Positions 15,052-15,184 of a stretch of 15,184 nucleotides of DNA are shown here, one piece after another. Within the stretch, counting starts at the first letter, position 1, and every line of letters starts with the position of its first letter. Position numbers and translations under genes: made by a program. Origin of the DNA: Deltaproteobacteria bacterium. Lineage in GTDB: Bacteria > Desulfobacterota > Deferrimicrobia > Deferrimicrobiales > Deferrimicrobiaceae. Under the pieces are notes generated by a model, which had not been told where the DNA came from, searched no databases, and was given only the letters and a program-made list of their open reading frames with translations. The stretch is taken from NCBI GenBank assembly GCA_003105225.1, contig PQAK01000180.1, forward strand, positions 414 through 15,597. Direction: 5' to 3'.

Positions 15052-15184
15052 TGCTGCTTTCGGTTACGGACCTGCGGGTTTCCTACGACAACATCAAGGC
15101 CCTTCACGGAATCGGCTTCCGGATCGACGAGGGGGAAATCGTGTGCATCATCGGCGCCAACGGCGCGGGGAAGAGCACCACCCT
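15048..15184 (+). CDS. livF: Branched-chain amino acid-type ABC transporter ATPase LivF, cut by window edge
   Basis: Only the first 45 codons are present. They begin MMLLSVTDLRVSYDNIKALH, continue into IDEGEIVCIIGANGAGKSTT and end inside Walker A. This opening, and the position after livG with an ATGA overlap, identify the second Liv ATPase. Two adjacent ATGs (15048 and 15051) are both possible starts; the first overlaps the livG stop. GAGAGGG lies shortly upstream. Confidence 0.93.
   Translation, partial: MMLLSVTDLRVSYDNIKALHGIGFRIDEGEIVCIIGANGAGKSTT

Overview
The window is GC-rich DNA with short intergenic gaps, strong Shine-Dalgarno sites and ATGA stop-start overlaps. It encodes Sec and Tat signal peptides and two periplasmic-binding-protein importers, which fits a diderm (Gram-negative) bacterium. 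A desulfobacterota/deltaproteobacteria-like lineage is plausible but is a guess from overall style. No rRNA, tRNA, insertion sequence, integrase or CRISPR array was seen, and no gap between genes exceeds about 210 bases.

Layout. (1) Positions 1-3256, minus strand: a carbohydrate-type (CUT1-like) ABC importer operon, read from right to left as Tat-exported binding protein, MalK/UgpC-type ATPase, then a MalF/UgpA-type permease that runs off the left edge. (2) Positions 3404-5729, minus strand: a lemA gene followed by an overlapping DUF2207 membrane protein with a polyglycine tail. (3) Positions 5912-10609: a patch of singly transcribed genes on alternating strands. These are a membrane-anchored NERD-domain protein, a YiiM-like MOSC protein, a small zinc-ribbon plus DUF2007 protein, a secreted Sel1-repeat protein, and a metallophosphoesterase with an unrecognised N-terminal half. 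(4) Positions 10817-15184, plus strand: a branched-chain amino acid-type (HAAT) importer operon, livK-livH-livM-livG-livF, with livF cut by the right edge.

The two importer operons are each self-contained: a binding protein captures a periplasmic ligand, permeases form the channel and ATPases drive it. The liv cluster has a strong hairpin between the binding-protein gene and the first permease gene, which would favour high binding-protein output. LemA and the DUF2207 protein form a recurrent pair of unknown biochemical role. The central patch is not an operon and I see no firm evidence that it is one system. Its least explained element is the roughly 230-residue N-terminal region of the metallophosphoesterase. 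No clearly new multi-gene system could be demonstrated.
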